Shown piece after piece: positions 1 to 9,437 of a stretch of 64,000 bases of DNA. The stretch comes from Asaccharospora irregularis DSM 2635. GTDB lineage: Bacteria; Bacillota; Clostridia; Peptostreptococcales; Peptostreptococcaceae. Where the stretch lies: positions 62,001-126,000 of the forward strand of contig NZ_FQWX01000003.1 of the NCBI RefSeq assembly GCF_900129815.1, given 5' to 3'. The notes beneath the pieces were generated by a model that saw only the letters and a program-made list of their open reading frames with translations, had not been told where the DNA came from and made no database searches. Positions within the stretch are counted from its first letter, which is position 1. Every line of letters starts with the position of its first letter. The position numbers and the translations under genes were made by a program.

Positions 1-144
1 AGGTGATCGGGTTGAATATTTTGTGTATTTATAGTATCATATTTTTTAAAATTAAAAACTATTTTTGAGGTTTTTAAATATAAACTTTGAATTTTATATA
101 TGTAAAATATAAATAGTTTGTATAAGTTAAAGGAGATTATTAGC

Positions 145-702
145 ATGAAAAAAATAAATGAAATAAACAAAACCATGAATCTTCTAATTACTGTTAGTTT
201 AATATATGCAGTTATTGAAATGAGATTGGAGTTTTTAGCTCCAATAGCCACTATAATAATTCCGTATAAGTTTATGAAATATAAAGATAATGAAAGTATA
301 AGAAATGATAAATTAATAAATAATTTGTTTATATTCAATTTAATAGTATTTTTATCTGTTATATTTATTACAAAAAATGTAAATCATTTAGTTATTAGCA
401 TCATAGCTAATATATCTATAGCATTTATATATTATAAGATTTCATACTTTGTTGGAGTAAACAAGAAGGTTATGTACGAAGATCCTAAATTATTATATAA
501 TGAGCTTATGAAAAGGGTTATTATATTAGAAAAAGTATATTTGAATACGGAAGAAGAAATTAGAAATGCTAAAACAGAAAAGGCAAAAGAAGATTTAATG
601 GTTAGACTGAATTTAATAGGAGCTAAAATAGAAGAAATTAGGCTTCATATAAAAATCTTAGACAAACAGATAAAAGAGGATAACCTAGATAACAATAAGT
701 AA
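145..702 (+). CDS. Uncharacterised membrane protein with charged C-terminal coiled coil
   Basis: A 185-residue protein that I do not recognise. The N-terminal half (about residues 10-110) holds three or four hydrophobic, probably membrane-spanning, segments. The C-terminal third is rich in Glu, Lys and Ile with heptad-like spacing and is probably a cytoplasmic coiled coil. The start at 145 is chosen because AAAGGAGA lies 6-7 bases before it. An in-frame ATG at 118 has no ribosome binding site. It stands alone, with a strong terminator right after the stop. The function is unknown. Confidence 0.7.
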   Translation: MKKINEINKTMNLLITVSLIYAVIEMRLEFLAPIATIIIPYKFMKYKDNESIRNDKLINNLFIFNLIVFLSVIFITKNVNHLVISIIANISIAFIYYKISYFVGVNKKVMYEDPKLLYNELMKRVIILEKVYLNTEEEIRNAKTEKAKEDLMVRLNLIGAKIEEIRLHIKILDKQIKEDNLDNNK

Positions 703-711
703 AATTAGTTC

Positions 712-744
712 AAAAAACCAATAGATAATCTATTGGTTTTTTTG
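712..744 (+). terminator. Rho-independent terminator
   Basis: A perfect 10-bp stem AACCAATAGA / TCTATTGGTT with a 3-base loop is followed by a run of T. It ends the transcript of the membrane protein gene just upstream. Confidence 0.9.
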
Positions 745-793
745 CGTTAATAAAATGAATATAATAGATTTGATAATAAAAATATGATATCTA

Positions 794-820
794 TTGACAT
801 AGAAGAAAAGAAAGTATAAT
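794..820 (+). promoter_or_regulatory. Sigma-A-type promoter
   Basis: A perfect TTGACA at 794-799 and TATAAT at 815-820 are 15 bases apart. The overlapping TAATAT at 817 gives a 17-base spacer. It lies about 50 bases before the zinc-finger protein gene at 868. Confidence 0.6.
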
Positions 821-867
821 ATTGTAATATGATTTAAAATAAAAGTATTACAAAAATAGGAGAGAAG

Positions 868-1761
868 ATGGATAAGAATATAACTTTAACTGGAAACTTG
901 AGAACTGAATGGATTAAATATGAAGAATATGAAATAAAACTAACTAAGGAGAATGAGCATTATATATGCCCTAAGGAAGGGTCTAAGTTTACTATTTATG
1001 ATCCGTTTGAAAAATCTAATGAACTACTTCTTGATGTAATAGATTTAGGGGATAAGGCTATATCAGGAGAAATAGGGGAGGAAGATATAAATAATCTTGT
1101 AATAGAGTTTGCGAAAAAATACGGTTTACTAGGAGTAATAACTTCTAGTGTATATAATAGGGACATAATAGGAGAGTCAAAAGTCTTACTTACATCGACT
1201 AATATTTTGAAATCAAAGGATAAAATAATGGATGAAGATGATTATATAAGTATGTTTATACCTTTTGCCAAACAAGAAGAGGTTTATTTGAGAAAATTAG
1301 GTAAGCACATGACATTATTTAAGGCAGAAGATTCGCCTAAGTTTTATGGAAAAAGGCCTTTGATTTTGGATCTTGTATTTTCAAAATATTATTGTGAGAG
1401 AGTAGATTGGATAGTGGAATTTGCAAAGAACATATCTACCCACATAAACCAAACCTTAGTTTATAAAAATATTAAACTTACAGAAAGTGTCACTATAATG
1501 GCTGGGAAGTTTAAGGCTGAGAATATAGGTCTTAGTGTAGCAGTCCTAGATAGTCCGTATATAGAATGGGATTTTGATTCTCTTAAGGTGGCTATAGAAG
1601 TTATTTATTCTTTTACGGTAGCAGATAGCAAAAATACATTAAAAAGATGTGAAAACTGTAAGAAAGTATTTATAGCAAAAAATGATAATGAAAAATATTG
1701 CAGCAAGGTATGTAGGAATCGCTACAATGTAAATAAAAGCAGAAACAAAGCGAAAAGTTAA
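868..1761 (+). CDS. Protein with C-terminal treble-clef-like zinc finger
   Basis: A 297-residue soluble protein. The last 40 residues contain CENCKKVF, then CSKVC and a basic tail (RNRYNVNKSRNK). This is a CxxC...CxxxC zinc-binding motif like that at the C terminus of CGNR/ABATE-type regulators. The first 250 residues match no domain I can name. In known relatives this finger is thought to bind nucleic acid, so a regulatory or RNA/DNA-binding role is inferred, not shown. The start has AGGAGAGAAG directly before the ATG. A good promoter precedes it, and the GIY-YIG gene follows 55 bases later, probably on the same transcript. Confidence 0.65.
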   Translation: MDKNITLTGNLRTEWIKYEEYEIKLTKENEHYICPKEGSKFTIYDPFEKSNELLLDVIDLGDKAISGEIGEEDINNLVIEFAKKYGLLGVITSSVYNRDIIGESKVLLTSTNILKSKDKIMDEDDYISMFIPFAKQEEVYLRKLGKHMTLFKAEDSPKFYGKRPLILDLVFSKYYCERVDWIVEFAKNISTHINQTLVYKNIKLTESVTIMAGKFKAENIGLSVAVLDSPYIEWDFDSLKVAIEVIYSFTVADSKNTLKRCENCKKVFIAKNDNEKYCSKVCRNRYNVNKSRNKAKS

Positions 1762-1816
1762 AAATAAAAAGTTAAAAACAAAAAATAAATTTAATTTCTG
1801 GAGGATAAATATTAAG

Positions 1817-2179
1817 ATGAATAATGAAAAAAATCATAGAAAAGAAGTGGCTATGGAGTATAAGGAGAGAAAAGTTTCCGGGGGAGTTTTTAAAATAACT
1901 AATAAAATCAATGAAAAATACTTAATATTAAGTGATATTGACTTAAAAAGTTATCACAATAGGTTTAATTTTTCAGTTAAAACAGGTTCTGCAGTTCATC
2001 CTAGGTTGATAGATGATTGGAAAAAGTTCAAAGGAGAAAACTTTCAATTTGAAATACTTGAGGAAATAGATTTAAAAGAAGATCAAAGTATTAGTTTATT
2101 TAAAGAATCATTAAAGAAATTAGAAGAAAAATGGATTGAGAGATTCGACAAAGAAAAATCATACTTAAATAAGAGATAG
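1817..2179 (+). CDS. Small GIY-YIG nuclease family protein
   Basis: A 120-residue protein resembling the compact GIY-YIG domain proteins of Firmicutes. GGVFKITN stands for the GIY half, followed by a strand, a helix with NRFNFSVKTGSAVHPRL, and FQFEILEEI. The Tyr-x-Gly of the classic second motif is degenerate (KYLILSD), so activity on DNA is uncertain. The start used is the ATG at 1817 after TGGAGG, whose spacing of about 12 is long. An ATG at 1853 is an alternative and would remove 12 residues. It is probably co-transcribed with the zinc-finger gene upstream. Confidence 0.6.
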   Translation: MNNEKNHRKEVAMEYKERKVSGGVFKITNKINEKYLILSDIDLKSYHNRFNFSVKTGSAVHPRLIDDWKKFKGENFQFEILEEIDLKEDQSISLFKESLKKLEEKWIERFDKEKSYLNKR

Positions 2180-2257
2180 AATAATTTAAATTTAACATTT
2201 AATACTCATAATGTTTAAAGTGAATTTCCAGAAATTGAAATTTATATTAAAAAACTC

Positions 2258-2286
2258 TTGACTCATACACGCATATTGTATACAAT
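2258..2286 (+). promoter_or_regulatory. Strong promoter with overlapping palindromic operator
   Basis: TTGACT (2258-2263), a 17-base spacer and TACAAT (2281-2286) form a good sigma-A promoter. The perfect 16-base palindrome ATATTGTATACAATAT (2273-2288) covers the -10 element. A TTGTATACAA core is the kind of site bound by GntR-family repressors. No such regulator gene is nearby. Transcription would run into the terminator at 2352-2388, not into a normal gene. Confidence 0.6.
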
Positions 2287-2292
2287 ATACTC

Positions 2293-2388
2293 AAGAAGAA
2301 TGATTAGAAATATATTAATAAAAAACTCCTAAAATAGATGTAATAAACTTTAAAAAAGTGTGCTGTAAATTTAGCAGCACACTTTTTT
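2293..2388 (+). ncRNA. Candidate small RNA (about 95 nt) or micro-ORF transcript
   Basis: The interval between the promoter at 2258-2286 and the terminator at 2352-2388 would give a transcript of roughly 95 bases. The only reading frame seen in it is ATG at about 2300, coding for some 10 residues (MIRNILIKNS) with a poor ribosome binding site. A small RNA is therefore the simpler reading. It matches no RNA family I know. This fills the 330-base gap between the genes at 1817 and 2511. Confidence 0.4.
2352..2388 (+). terminator. Rho-independent terminator of the candidate small RNA
   Basis: The stem AGTGTGCTG / CAGCACACT has a 9-base loop, with A-run and T-run flanks that extend the pairing. 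Confidence 0.85.
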
Positions 2389-2510
2389 AATATAAATAAG
2401 TTAAATTACAGTATTCAATAGAAATTATTTAAAAATATGATAATATATATTTAAAGCATATGTTTATTCATAGTTTAATGAATAGAAAATATTTAGGGAG
2501 GAGATATTAA

Positions 2511-3152
2511 ATGGATAAAAACTTAAAGTATATAAATGAAAAAAGGGTAGAGAGAACAATAAAAGCTTTAGAAAGTAATAATATGAGTGGATATTTTGTT
2601 AAAAATGAAGAAGAACTTTTAGCTAAGATAGACGAGTTGATAGAAGAAGGAAGTTTAGTAGGTTGTGGAGGTTCAATGACTTTATTTGAAACAGGTATTA
2701 TAGATTTTATAAGAAATGGGAAATATAATTTTTTAGATAGATATGAAGAAGGAATTACTCCAGATGAAATGAAAGCGTTATTTAGAAAATCACTGTGTTC
2801 AGATGTTTATCTGACTAGTACCAATGCAATAACAGAAAGTGGTGAGCTTTATAATGTAGATGGAAATGGTAATAGAGTTGCTGCTATGCTTTATGGACCT
2901 GATAAAGTTGTAGTGGTTGTGGGTATAAACAAAATAGTAAGTGATGTAGATGAAGCTATAAATAGAACTAAAGTAATTTCTGGACCAACAAATGCTAAAA
3001 GATTAAATGTAAATACACCTTGTAAAACTACAGGCGTTTGCATGGACTGTTCAAGTCCAGACAGAATATGTTGTGAGTATACACTGATAAAAAGACAAAG
3101 GGCTAAGGGTAGGATACATGTAATATTCATAGATGGAAACTACGGATACTAG
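2511..3152 (+). CDS. LUD-domain (lactate utilisation-like) protein
   Basis: A 213-residue protein of the LUD (DUF162) superfamily, related to LutC/LldG. Visible signs are the N-terminal helix RVERTIKALESNNMSG, the GCGGSMTL loop, TSTNAITESGELYNVDGNGN and VVVVGINKIV. A Cys-rich C-terminal segment (TPCKTTGVCMDC, then ICC) is usual in the clostridial single-gene form and may bind metal. The other lut/lld genes (iron-sulphur subunits) are not next to it, so lactate oxidation cannot be assumed. AGGGAGGAGA precedes the ATG. The lipid kinase gene follows 81 bases later. Confidence 0.85.
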   Translation: MDKNLKYINEKRVERTIKALESNNMSGYFVKNEEELLAKIDELIEEGSLVGCGGSMTLFETGIIDFIRNGKYNFLDRYEEGITPDEMKALFRKSLCSDVYLTSTNAITESGELYNVDGNGNRVAAMLYGPDKVVVVVGINKIVSDVDEAINRTKVISGPTNAKRLNVNTPCKTTGVCMDCSSPDRICCEYTLIKRQRAKGRIHVIFIDGNYGY

Positions 3153-3233
3153 TAGATATTCCAATTATTATTGCCTATAGAACATGAGCTATATGTCTAG
3201 AGGTTTGTTCTTGGAAGGAGGACGCTGGGAATA

Positions 3234-4121
3234 ATGAAAAAGGTAAAATTTGTATATAATCCAAACTCAGGCGAAAAGAAAATAATAGGCCAACTTGATA
3301 ATATAATAAAAATTTATCAAGAAAATAATTACACGCTAATACCATATAGATTAAATATAGAGGAAAGCGTAAGTAAATCGCTAGAAGACATAGATGATAC
3401 ATATGACCATTTAATAGTGGCAGGAGGAGATGGTACTGCCGATATGGTACTAAATGCAATGAAGTCACTCGATATAAATATTCCTATTGGTATATTACCA
3501 ACAGGTACTGCAAATGACTTTGCAAGAGCTCTTCAGATACCATTTGATTTAGAAGAGGCAACAAAAAATATAATAAATTCAAGGCCAAAGAAAATAGATA
3601 TTGGCAAAATAAATCACAAGTATTTTATAAATGTCGCAAGTGCAGGTATGTTTACAGATGTATCTCAGCGTATAAATAAGGATTTTAAAAATTCTATTGG
3701 AAAGGTTTCATACTACATAAAAGGCATAGAAGAGGCATTATATATGAGGAAATTTGCTATAAATGTAACCTCAGATGAAATAAATTACAGTGGAGATATG
3801 TACCTTATGCTAATTTTCAATGGTAAAACTGCTGGAAACATAAACTTAGCCTATAAAGCTGAAGTAGATGATGGATATTTAGATGTTATTATTTTTAAAG
3901 CGATGCCAATCCCAAAATCAATACCAGTACTTATAAGTGTTCTAAGGGGAGAGCATCTAGATCATTATAATGAGAATGAGCTATTATATTTTAAAACTAA
4001 AAGATTAGAGATACAATGTGAAGATGATCTAATAACTGATATAGACGGTGAAAAGGGGCCTGATTTTCCTTTGACAGTGGAATGTATAAAGGATGGAATA
4101 GAAATACTAGGTATTATATAA
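3234..4121 (+). CDS. Diacylglycerol kinase-family lipid kinase (YegS/BmrU/DgkB type)
   Basis: A 295-residue soluble lipid kinase with the DAGK catalytic fold. The signature is VAGGDGTADMV near residues 60-70, and GILPTGTANDFARAL follows at about 85-100. The C-terminal beta-sandwich ends in DIDGEKGPDFPL. Family members phosphorylate diacylglycerol or related lipids at the membrane using ATP. DgkB recycles diacylglycerol from lipoteichoic acid synthesis, but which lipid this one uses cannot be read from sequence. The ATG follows GGAAGGAGGACGC. It ends at a bidirectional terminator shared with glnS. Confidence 0.85.
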   Translation: MKKVKFVYNPNSGEKKIIGQLDNIIKIYQENNYTLIPYRLNIEESVSKSLEDIDDTYDHLIVAGGDGTADMVLNAMKSLDINIPIGILPTGTANDFARALQIPFDLEEATKNIINSRPKKIDIGKINHKYFINVASAGMFTDVSQRINKDFKNSIGKVSYYIKGIEEALYMRKFAINVTSDEINYSGDMYLMLIFNGKTAGNINLAYKAEVDDGYLDVIIFKAMPIPKSIPVLISVLRGEHLDHYNENELLYFKTKRLEIQCEDDLITDIDGEKGPDFPLTVECIKDGIEILGII

Positions 4122-4168
4122 AAATAGAGTTGATTGAATGGTATTTTCCATACAATCAACTCTATTTT
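4121..4168. terminator. Bidirectional terminator between lipid kinase and glnS
   Basis: A 16-bp arm AAAATAGAGTTGATTG pairs perfectly with its complement at 4153-4168. The apical ATGG/CCAT extends it. A-rich and T-rich flanks on both sides suit termination of both convergent genes. Confidence 0.9.
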
Positions 4169-4217
4169 ATTTAAATTAGAGAATTTAGATTTAATCTAAA
4201 TAAAAAAACTCTGAAAT

Positions 4218-5882
4218 TTATTTTTGTGGTTTAAAAGAACTCTTTAGCGGAACAACTCTGTTAAATACTAACTTATCCTTAGTTGAGTATTTGCTGTCTA
4301 CACTGAAGAATCCATTTCTTACAAATTGGAATTTATCTAAAACCTTAGCATCTTTTATTTGAGTAGGTTCTGAAAAACCTTGTAATACTTCTATTGATTT
4401 AGGATTTATTTGTTCTAAGAAATGTTTGCCTTCATTTTCAGGATCATCATCAAGTATTAATGGTTCAAACAGTCTAAATTCACAAGCAACAGCATTTTTA
4501 GCGTCAACCCAGTGTATAGTGGATTTTACTTTACGTCCTGTAAAACCTGAACCACTTTTAGTTTCTGGATCATAAGTACAATGTATTTCAACTACATTTC
4601 CGTTTTCATCTTTAATGACATCATTACATTTTACAAAATAAGCACCTTTTAAACGAACTTCATTTCCAGGGAATAGTCTAAAATATTTTTTAACTGGTTC
4701 TTCCATAAAGTCATCTTGTTCTATATACAATTCTCTTGAGAAAGGAACAAGTCTAGTACCCTTAGATTCGTCTTTAGCGTTATTTTCTATTTCAAGCATC
4801 TCAACTTTATCTTCTGGGTAATTAGTTATAACTAATTTTAAAGGTCTTAAAACACCCATTGCAAGTGGAGCTTTAGGCTGTAAATCTTCTCTTAGGAAGT
4901 AGTCTAATAATTGACTGTCAACTGTAGAATCAGCCTTGGATACACCGATTTCTCTACAGAAGTTACGTATAGATTCAGAAGTGTACCCTCTACGTCTAAC
5001 ACCTGATATAGTTGGCATACGTGGGTCATCCCATCCATCTACTACACCTTCGTCAACCAATTGTTTTAGTTTTCTTTTGCTCATTACTGTATTTGTAAGG
5101 TTAAGTCTAGCAAATTCTATTTGTCTTGGAACATTTTCCATTTCACACTCTCTTACAAACCAATCGTATAGAGATCTTTGGTCTTCAAATTCAAGTGTAC
5201 ATATAGAATGAGTTATTCCCTCTATAGCGTCCTCTATAGGATGAGCAAATGCATACATTGGATATATGCACCACTTATCTCCAGTGTTGTGGTGAGTGGA
5301 ATGAGAAATTCTATATATTATAGGATCTCTAAAATTTATGTTAGGAGATGACATATCTATTTTCGCTCTTAAGACTTTTTCTCCATCCTCAAATTCTCCA
5401 TTTTTCATTTTTTCAAATAGCTCTAAGTTTTCCTCTATAGATCTGTTTCTATAAGGGCTTTCCACTCCGGGCTCAGTTAAAGTTCCTCTGTATTCTCTTA
5501 TTTGATCTTGATTTAAATCACAAACGTAAGCCTTTCCTTTTTTTATTAAAAGTATAGCTCTGTTATACATCTCATCAAAGTAATCCGATGCAAAGTATAG
5601 ATTGTTCCAGTTAAATCCTAACCATTTGACATCTTCTTTTATAGAGTTTACATACTCTACATCTTCTTTTAATGGGTTAGTATCATCAAATCTTAAATTA
5701 ACTCTGCCATTAAAATCTTCGGCAAGTCCAAAGTTAAGACATATACTTTTAGCGTGTCCAATATGTAGGTAACCATTTGGTTCTGGTGGAAAACGTGTTA
5801 TGATGCTGTCATGTTTTCCGGTTTCTAAGTCATTTATAATAATATTTCTTATAAAGTTAGATGAATTCATTTCATTTGACAT
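4218..5882 (-). CDS. glnS: Glutaminyl-tRNA synthetase
   Basis: A 554-residue class I aminoacyl-tRNA synthetase that charges tRNA-Gln with glutamine in the cytoplasm. [15 protein letters not shown] (HIGH at residues 40-43) and the KMSKS-type VMSKRKL are present. The C-terminal anticodon-binding beta-barrels are full length, matching the E. coli enzyme in size. [22 protein letters not shown] is typical of GlnRS and separates it from GluRS. The ATG follows GAGAGGTATAAGAT. No T-box is visible upstream. A near-palindrome TATAGTA/TACTATA sits at 5915-5934. Having GlnRS means glutaminyl-tRNA need not be made only by the amidotransferase route. Confidence 0.97.
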   Translation of the reverse strand: MSNEMNSSNFIRNIIINDLETGKHDSIITRFPPEPNGYLHIGHAKSICLNFGLAEDFNGRVNLRFDDTNPLKEDVEYVNSIKEDVKWLGFNWNNLYFASDYFDEMYNRAILLIKKGKAYVCDLNQDQIREYRGTLTEPGVESPYRNRSIEENLELFEKMKNGEFEDGEKVLRAKIDMSSPNINFRDPIIYRISHSTHHNTGDKWCIYPMYAFAHPIEDAIEGITHSICTLEFEDQRSLYDWFVRECEMENVPRQIEFARLNLTNTVMSKRKLKQLVDEGVVDGWDDPRMPTISGVRRRGYTSESIRNFCREIGVSKADSTVDSQLLDYFLREDLQPKAPLAMGVLRPLKLVITNYPEDKVEMLEIENNAKDESKGTRLVPFSRELYIEQDDFMEEPVKKYFRLFPGNEVRLKGAYFVKCNDVIKDENGNVVEIHCTYDPETKSGSGFTGRKVKSTIHWVDAKNAVACEFRLFEPLILDDDPENEGKHFLEQINPKSIEVLQGFSEPTQIKDAKVLDKFQFVRNGFFSVDSKYSTKDKLVFNRVVPLKSSFKPQK

Positions 5883-6148
5883 ATCTTATACCTCTCACTT
5901 AATTTATTTTGTGTATAGTAAAAATATACTATAATCCATACTATTAATTTTAATCTAATATTAGTAAAAAATCAAAGATAAATTAGGTAAATTAAATACA
6001 ACTGTTAATTACAGTATTATCCAAAAGATAAAATTTTATGTAAGTATGATAATTTTTTTGAAAATTGAGCAATAATATATAGAGAGTTAACAAAAAATAT
6101 GTATAATATTAGATGGCGTATAATAATAAGAAAGTGGAAGGGATAAAA

Positions 6149-6811
6149 ATGAAAAATATAACAAAAATTTTAGCAATAATAGCAATTATAATACTTATAC
6201 TTGTAGGTGCTATTTACTACTTCTTAACTCCGAGTGAAAAATTGGATTTAAGTAGTACAAATAAAGAGAATAGAGTAGTAACTACAGAGGATTTATTAAA
6301 GGGAGCATCTATAGATACATTCAAAGTTCTTAATAATCCCCTTAGATTAGAAGGAAAAATAAATGTATCAGATGAAACTGTTCAAAATTTAGTCTATACA
6401 ATTATGAAAAAATCTGATATGGAGAATGTAGAATACTCAGACATCCAAGTAGTAAAGAACAGAATAAAAATAGTTTCTCCATACAAGGTATTGGGATTTA
6501 TAGATAGTCAATACGAATTGTATTTAGATTTGGGTGTAGAAAAGGATAACTTAGTTGCAACTTTAAATGATTTTAAAATAGGTAAAATAAAGGTTAGCAA
6601 CACTATAATAAAAAATGTTCTTAAAAAGTATAAATCTACATCAGGATTAAAAGTAGAAGGCAATAAATTTATAGTTGATAAAAGCAATATTTACCCAATG
6701 TTAGTTAAAAAGGTTGATGTAAAGGATAATATTGTAATCTTAAATGTAGAGGTAGAAGCAGAAAATGTTATGGAATTTTTAAAAAATAGTAAAATAGGGG
6801 TTATAGGTTAG
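6149..6811 (+). CDS. Uncharacterised membrane-anchored extracellular protein
   Basis: A 220-residue protein with one N-terminal membrane segment (about residues 5-26, mostly Ile/Leu/Val) and a mixed alpha/beta extracellular part. The repeated pattern of short strands (VKNRIKIVSPYKVLGF, LDLGVEKDNLVATLNDFKIGKIKVS) recalls YpmS/DUF2140-like proteins, but the likeness is weak and I give no name. The start at 6149 is preferred because GAAGGG precedes it and a TATAAT at 6102-6107 would start the mRNA around 6114, too late for the in-frame ATG at 6113. It stands alone. Confidence 0.7.
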   Translation: MKNITKILAIIAIIILILVGAIYYFLTPSEKLDLSSTNKENRVVTTEDLLKGASIDTFKVLNNPLRLEGKINVSDETVQNLVYTIMKKSDMENVEYSDIQVVKNRIKIVSPYKVLGFIDSQYELYLDLGVEKDNLVATLNDFKIGKIKVSNTIIKNVLKKYKSTSGLKVEGNKFIVDKSNIYPMLVKKVDVKDNIVILNVEVEAENVMEFLKNSKIGVIG

Positions 6812-6893
6812 AAAGTGATTGAAATTGAGTTGTATTTATGATAAACTGATAAAGTTAATTATAAATTTATGATGCTTTTTAAGAGGGGGAAAA

Positions 6894-7457
6894 ATGAAGA
6901 AGATATATATAATAACTACTTATACAGGTACAGTCCTATCTTATCTAATAAGAAATATAAGTAAAACCCCGTATGCACATGTTTCTATAGCTTTAAATGA
7001 AGATTTAAAGCCAATGTATTCTTTTGGGAGATTGAATCCTAAGACGCCGCTATTTGCTGGATTTGTTGAGGAAAATATAAATCAGGGATTATATGCAATT
7101 AGAAAAAATACTATGTGTAGGGTTTACTCGCTGGACATAACGGATTTGCAGTACGAAAACTTATATGAAAATATAATGAAAGTAAGTAATAATAGAGAAA
7201 AATATGACTATGATGTAAAAGCACTTGTATATTTATGCGTAAATAGACCTAGATGTGCTGAATATAAATATGTATGTTCTCATTTTGTTGCAGATATGCT
7301 TCAAAAGAGTGATATTAAAATATTAGATAAACAATCTTATCAAGTAAGACCAAATGATTTTTATGATTTAAAAGCATTGACTTTAGAATATGAGGGATTA
7401 TTATCCCACTATTACATGGAAAGACATTCCTTTGTATCTGAGGTTTCAAACGCATAA
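6894..7457 (+). CDS. Permuted papain-like (YiiX/DUF830-type) hydrolase
   Basis: A 187-residue protein with the hallmarks of circularly permuted NlpC/P60-like cysteine hydrolases. The His is in TPYAHVSIAL near residue 30 and the Cys comes later, in KYVCSHFVADML near residue 128, the reverse of normal papain order. There is no signal peptide, so it is probably cytoplasmic. Family members are thought to cut amide or acyl bonds of peptides or lipids, but the substrate is unknown. AGAGGGGG lies just before the ATG. It is followed by a terminator, so it is a single-gene unit. Confidence 0.7.
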   Translation: MKKIYIITTYTGTVLSYLIRNISKTPYAHVSIALNEDLKPMYSFGRLNPKTPLFAGFVEENINQGLYAIRKNTMCRVYSLDITDLQYENLYENIMKVSNNREKYDYDVKALVYLCVNRPRCAEYKYVCSHFVADMLQKSDIKILDKQSYQVRPNDFYDLKALTLEYEGLLSHYYMERHSFVSEVSNA

Positions 7458-7515
7458 TACAGTATTTAGTAAGGCACAAAGTTGAATTTTATTTTAAATA
7501 TAAAGCCAAGTTTAA

Positions 7516-7557
7516 AATAAATACCTCTTATCATAGAAGGGTATTTATTTTTTTTTA
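7516..7557 (+). terminator. Rho-independent terminator
   Basis: The stem AATAAATACC / GGTATTTATT is followed by a long T run. It ends the papain-like gene transcript. Confidence 0.85.
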
Positions 7558-7609
7558 ATAAATATATATAATGGTAATAATAACTATTTATTATCGAAAG
7601 GGGTACTAA

Positions 7610-9265
7610 ATGAAAAGATATGTAAAAACATACTTTATATCATTTCTAGTAGTTGCTGTTTATGCATTTATAAAGTTACCTGTATTGAGATTAGATTTCG
7701 TATCTTTATTCTTTACTTTAGCCATATTCTTTGTGGTGGCAGGTTTACTAGATATGATGTTTGATAGGGCTGAAAAGACATCCAAAATTGCTAAGTATAA
7801 TTTTTCAATAGCAATAGCTTTAATTATTTATATTGTTGCTGTTCCTTTCATAACTTCAACACCTATACTTCATGCTAAAGCATATAGAAATTTAATTGGT
7901 GATGTTAAAGAAAGTGAATTTACAGAAGATGTAAGTCCAGTCAGTGTAAAAGATATACGTCTTGTAGACGAGGACATGGCTATGAAGTTAGGAGATAAAA
8001 AACTAGGTGAAAGCCCAGCATTAGGAAGTGTTTCAAAGCTAGGTAAATTTCATATTCAAAGTGTAAAAGGAGAACTATACTGGGTTGCACCATTAGTTCA
8101 TAGAGATATAGTTAAGTGGATAACATCACTAGAGGGTAGTAATGGATATGTAATGGTATCTGCAAGCAATCCTCAAGATGTCAGATTAGTACAATCAATA
8201 GACAATAAACCTGTAAAAATTGTATACCAACCAGATGCATACCTTCATCAGGATTTACAAAGACATATGTATATAAATGGCATATTAAATGTAGGTATTA
8301 CAGACTTGACTTTAGAGATAAATGATGAGGGAAGACCTTATTGGGTAGCTAGTTTATATGAGCATAAAGTAGGATATAGTGGAGCTAATTGCACAGGGAT
8401 TGCTATAGTAGATGCAGAAACAGGAAGCGTAAAAAGATATTCTATAAAAGATACTCCAAAATGGGTTGATAGAATACAACCACAAGATGTAGTTGCAAAC
8501 CAAATAGATAACTGGGGAAGATATATTAGAGGATTTTTAAACTCTGCTATTTCAGAAGAAGGAGTATTAATTCCTACTGAGGGAACATCTTTAGTCTATG
8601 GAAACGACAATAAGTCATATTGGTACACAGGAATAACATCTTCAGGAGGAGATGAGTCTACTATAGGTTTTATGTTAGTAGATTCGCGTACTAAAGAGGC
8701 AAAATTATATAAACAGCCTGGTGCAACTGAATCAGCTGCCATGAAGTCAGCAGAAGGTAAAGTACAACAAATGAATTATGAAGCTACATTCCCTGTAATG
8801 TATAATATATTAGGCAAACCTACCTATGTATCATCATTAAAGGACAAAGCTGGGCTTGTAAAAATGGTTGCATTTATATCTGTTGAGGATTTTAGTGTAT
8901 TAGGACTTGGAGAAACTAAAGAAGAGGCACTTAGAAACTATAGAGATTCACTAGAGTCTCAGGGAAATAATGTGAATTTAGAAAATGATACAACAAGAGA
9001 AGAAGTAGAAGGAACTATAACCAGAATTAATTCAGATGTTAAAAATGGGAATACTTCATATTATTTAACTATTGATTCTAAAAATGATGTCATTTTTAAG
9101 GGGGGTTCAAAGGTATCTAATGAACTTACACTATCTCAAATAGGAGATAAAGTAAAAATAGCCTTCCAAAAGGGAGAGCAAAATTTAGTTGATATTATAG
9201 AGTTTAACAACTTAAATATTGGAGAGACTGGTACTGTTTCAGACAAAGCAACTCTAGAACAATAA
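7610..9265 (+). CDS. Conserved membrane protein with large extracellular domain
   Basis: A 551-residue protein. About three hydrophobic segments lie within the first 90 residues (roughly 7-25, 30-50, 65-88). A large exported domain follows, with repeated strands such as GKFHIQSVKGELYWVAPLVH and EGRPYWVASLYEH, where the pattern (Y/P)YWV-A-L recurs. These read like PepSY-type tandem units. The last 80 residues look like a small beta-barrel (EVEGTITRINSD...). I do not recognise a function. AAGGGG precedes the ATG and a terminator follows the stop, so it is transcribed alone. Confidence 0.7.
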   Translation: MKRYVKTYFISFLVVAVYAFIKLPVLRLDFVSLFFTLAIFFVVAGLLDMMFDRAEKTSKIAKYNFSIAIALIIYIVAVPFITSTPILHAKAYRNLIGDVKESEFTEDVSPVSVKDIRLVDEDMAMKLGDKKLGESPALGSVSKLGKFHIQSVKGELYWVAPLVHRDIVKWITSLEGSNGYVMVSASNPQDVRLVQSIDNKPVKIVYQPDAYLHQDLQRHMYINGILNVGITDLTLEINDEGRPYWVASLYEHKVGYSGANCTGIAIVDAETGSVKRYSIKDTPKWVDRIQPQDVVANQIDNWGRYIRGFLNSAISEEGVLIPTEGTSLVYGNDNKSYWYTGITSSGGDESTIGFMLVDSRTKEAKLYKQPGATESAAMKSAEGKVQQMNYEATFPVMYNILGKPTYVSSLKDKAGLVKMVAFISVEDFSVLGLGETKEEALRNYRDSLESQGNNVNLENDTTREEVEGTITRINSDVKNGNTSYYLTIDSKNDVIFKGGSKVSNELTLSQIGDKVKIAFQKGEQNLVDIIEFNNLNIGETGTVSDKATLEQ

Positions 9266-9283
9266 AGTCGATAATTTTTATAT

Positions 9284-9333
9284 AAAAAAGCATTTGTAGA
9301 TTGATTTATAATCTTTTTACAGATGCTTTTTTT
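9284..9333 (+). terminator. Rho-independent terminator
   Basis: AAAAGCATTTGTA pairs with TACAGATGCTTTT (one mismatch), with a small inner GATT/AATC, and ends in T7. Confidence 0.85.
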
Positions 9334-9437
9334 AAAATTTTAATAATTATATCTATAATTTGTAAAGTTTCTATTCCTAAATTAATATAATGATAGTACA
9401 ACTTGGTAATTAAATAACTTCAAGGAGATTAGACATA

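Noticed and set aside
1-144. Possible short peptide from TTG at 12 behind AGGTGATC
   Set aside because: It would be only 18 residues, and the window starts just before it, so it may be the end of something else. Not supported.
5883-6112. T-box riboswitch upstream of glnS
   Set aside because: The conserved T-box sequence (AGGGTGG..CCGCG) is not present on the minus strand.
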